Assembly (NCBI GenBank): GCA_002412965.1
Contig: DHWB01000003.1
Location: forward strand, 648,320 to 712,319
DNA length: 64,000 nucleotides
DNA from: Desulfomicrobium sp. UBA5193
GTDB lineage: Bacteria > Desulfobacterota > Desulfovibrionia > Desulfovibrionales > Desulfomicrobiaceae
Reading direction: 5' to 3'
Every line of letters starts with the position of its first letter. Positions within the stretch are counted from its first letter, which is position 1. Shown here piece after piece: positions 62,445 through 64,000 of the stretch. A model generated the notes under the pieces. It saw nothing but the letters and a program-made list of their open reading frames with translations. It had not been told where the DNA came from and did no database searches. The position numbers and the translations under genes were made by a program.

Positions 62445-64000
62445 ATGAAGCGCATGTTCTCAATGACGAAATTTTTGAGTTTTGTTCTTATCGGTTTGTT
62501 TTTATTGGCTGCGCCTCAAGCACGGGCCTTTGTCGATCCCGAAGTGATTGAAGCCGCGCACGCCGTGGCGAGCTTCAAGTCTACGCCTCGGCAGGAAGCC
62601 CTTGTTTTCATGCACAACAAGGATCTCAACCTGCTGGCCTTGCAGGGCAAGATTCCTCCTGAAGTCTATCAGCGCAACCAGAGTTTTTTTGAGATGGTCA
62701 ACAAGGGCTTCGTCACGGACGCAGCGGACAAGGCTGGACTCGTGGCCAAAACCCAGACGCCGAAACCCCAGCCGAAGCCGGATTCGCCCGACACCGTCAA
62801 ACCTGGTGCGGACACGAACGTCAAGCAACCCGGCGATGCCGACTTCTTCAATCCGGGAACGGACACGGACATCATTGTCGAGAAAAAACCCGGCGCGCCC
62901 GACATCACGGAAGCTCAGATAGAAGCAACCGAAAAGGCGTATCAAGACAAGGTCAAGGATTATCTGAAAAAGAACGGGGTCGATCCGCCGGCTGGTAAAA
63001 TCGAAACCGACACAGATTTCATGCCTCATCCGGATCACACCACTCCCTCGGAATTCACCAAAATCAACGAGGGAATAAATAAAAGGGGTGGTACGGCCTA
63101 TGAGAATCCCAAGGCCGCCAAGGTCGAGGCCCAGATGCGGCCGCCGGAAGGGGAAAAGATTCCGGAACTCGATATTTCGGATACGGGCGCATATGTGACC
63201 GAGATGCAGGATCTCGCCAAACACAAGATAAGTGAGGCCAACAGGATTGAAGCCGAGGCTGCGGCTCTTCGCGATACTCATCCGGCCAGGGCGCAAAAAC
63301 TCGACGCCGAAGCCCAGCTGCTCCGTTCCCAGGCCAGCAAATACATAGACCGTATCGACAAAGTCACGGATATCATCATCAAGCAGAACGGCCTGCCGCC
63401 GGCTATGCCAAAACCAAATGACAGCCTGACCGAGGCTGGCGCGATGATTGGAAAGGGACGTGGGCCGCAAAGCCAGCCCGGCGCAGATGTCATTGGGGAC
63501 GTCGGCACCTTGGGTGTCAATCGAGGCGTAAAGGATTACGCCGAAACCATGTCCAAACTTGCCGCGAAATATCCGGATAAGGCCGCCGTGGCACAGAAGC
63601 AGATCGCCGAGCAGATCAAGCACATGAGTCCGGAATTACGTGATCAGTACGTCAGAAAAGCCAAGGATGCCTATACCAAATCAGGCGGACTTGACCCGGA
63701 AGGTTTTGACAAGGGTTTGAAAAAAACGGTGACGGCCACAGCCAAGGACTATCAAGCCAAACACCCTCCCAGTACGCCGGACACGCCGACCAAACCGGGT
63801 GCTCCGGATACGCCGACCAAACCGGGGACTCCGGATGCGCCGACCAAACCGGGCACTCCGGATGCGCCGACCAAGCCGGGCACTCCGGACACGCCGACCA
63901 AGCCCGGTGCCCCGGATACGCCGCCCAAGCCGGGCACTCCGGACACGCCGACCAAACCGGGCACGCCAGATGCGGCGACCAAGCCTGGCACTCCGGATAC
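62445..64000 (+). CDS. Secreted protein with TPD-TPTKPG repeats (runs off the window)
   Basis: The frame from ATG 62445 stays open to the window end (518 codons), so the stop lies beyond it. Signal peptide TKFLSFVLIGLFLLAAPQARA is followed by FVDPEVIEAAHAVASF. Then come a Pro/Asp/Lys-rich linker (about 105-145), a helical charged region (about 155-440; EANRIEAEAAALRDTHPARA) and eight-plus 9-residue repeats. GGGGAT stands 5 bases before the start. Function unknown; a cell-surface or periplasm-spanning stalk is a fair guess. The long minus-strand frame at 62502-63623 is its shadow. Confidence 0.8.
   Translation, partial: MKRMFSMTKFLSFVLIGLFLLAAPQARAFVDPEVIEAAHAVASFKSTPRQEALVFMHNKDLNLLALQGKIPPEVYQRNQSFFEMVNKGFVTDAADKAGLVAKTQTPKPQPKPDSPDTVKPGADTNVKQPGDADFFNPGTDTDIIVEKKPGAPDITEAQIEATEKAYQDKVKDYLKKNGVDPPAGKIETDTDFMPHPDHTTPSEFTKINEGINKRGGTAYENPKAAKVEAQMRPPEGEKIPELDISDTGAYVTEMQDLAKHKISEANRIEAEAAALRDTHPARAQKLDAEAQLLRSQASKYIDRIDKVTDIIIKQNGLPPAMPKPNDSLTEAGAMIGKGRGPQSQPGADVIGDVGTLGVNRGVKDYAETMSKLAAKYPDKAAVAQKQIAEQIKHMSPELRDQYVRKAKDAYTKSGGLDPEGFDKGLKKTVTATAKDYQAKHPPSTPDTPTKPGAPDTPTKPGTPDAPTKPGTPDAPTKPGTPDTPTKPGAPDTPPKPGTPDTPTKPGTPDAATKPGTPD
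63774..64000 (+). repeat. 27-base tandem repeat (TPD-TPTKPG)
   Basis: Eight complete 27-base units from 63774 to 63989 and a ninth cut by the window end. Units vary at T/A in positions 1 and 4 and P/A at 5 (TPDTPTKPG, APDTPTKPG, TPDAPTKPG, TPDAATKPG). Every unit keeps the frame, so length changes by repeat slippage would be tolerated. Confidence 0.92.

Noticed and set aside
62502..63623. 373-codon minus-strand frame
   Set aside because: It is antisense to the plus-strand repeat-protein gene that has a signal peptide and ribosome-binding site; its own composition is arbitrary and it has no start site.
63752..63991. Collagen-like GVPGLVG repeats on the minus strand
   Set aside because: Reverse reading of the TPD-TPTKPG repeats of the plus-strand gene.
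63774..64000. Possible CRISPR array
   Set aside because: Units are contiguous 27-base coding repeats without spacers, all in one reading frame.

Overview
The window is about 60% GC, densely packed bacterial chromosome. The gene content suggests a Gram-negative, sensor-rich deltaproteobacterium of the Desulfovibrio/Desulfomicrobium type: type III glutamine synthetase behind a sigma-54 promoter, lipoproteins, an outer-membrane-style envelope operon, many chemotaxis and c-di-GMP proteins, and a hairpin repeat between leuD and leuB. The taxonomic call is inference from gene content only.

Layout. 0-2 kb: the 3' end of a glycosyltransferase, then psd and pssA (phosphatidylethanolamine synthesis). 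2.1-6.7 kb: leuA-leuC-leuD-leuB, closed by an intrinsic terminator. 6.7-11.6 kb: an unknown protein, a second-type EF-G, a universal stress protein, and a CvfB/YehS-type pair. 11.8-29.6 kb is a signalling block: an NMT1-PAS-PAS-GGDEF-EAL protein, a DUF4105 membrane protein, two tandem paralogous chemoreceptors, a dual binding-protein GGDEF protein, a UDP-glucose pyrophosphorylase, two unusual histidine-kinase proteins, a GAF sigma-54 activator and a TPR protein. 29.8-42.8 kb: proA-nadD-Dabb, a 3D-domain protein, msrB, glgP, an EAL-like/HDOD protein, glnN, an AI-2E-family permease, a PfkB kinase and a small membrane protein.

43-46.4 kb: intact tRNA-Val(UAC) and tRNA-Asp(GUC) are followed by an AT-richer, gene-poor stretch with a NifU/IscU-like gene, an IS110-family transposase, a decayed tRNA-Ala(GGC) on the minus strand, and a decayed second tRNA-Asp that still carries a copy of the tRNA-Asp terminator. 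This looks like an old insertion or duplication bounded by tRNA-Asp copies.

46.7-64 kb: ten plus-strand genes, tightly packed for the first seven, encode exported or envelope proteins. They are a secreted von Willebrand A protein, an ABC ATPase, an FtsX-type permease, a formylglycine-enzyme-fold protein, two coiled-coil lipoproteins, an S41 protease, a 1962-residue multidomain secreted protein, a cysteine-rich secreted protein, and a secreted protein with 9-residue TPD-TPTKPG repeats that runs off the window. The order vWA-ATPase-permease-FGE-lipoprotein parallels ppkA-tagT-tagS-tagR-tagQ, the threonine-phosphorylation arm of type VI secretion. Here the vWA protein has a signal peptide in place of the kinase domain, and no type VI structural gene, kinase or phosphatase is in the window. 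This is the best candidate for an undescribed system.
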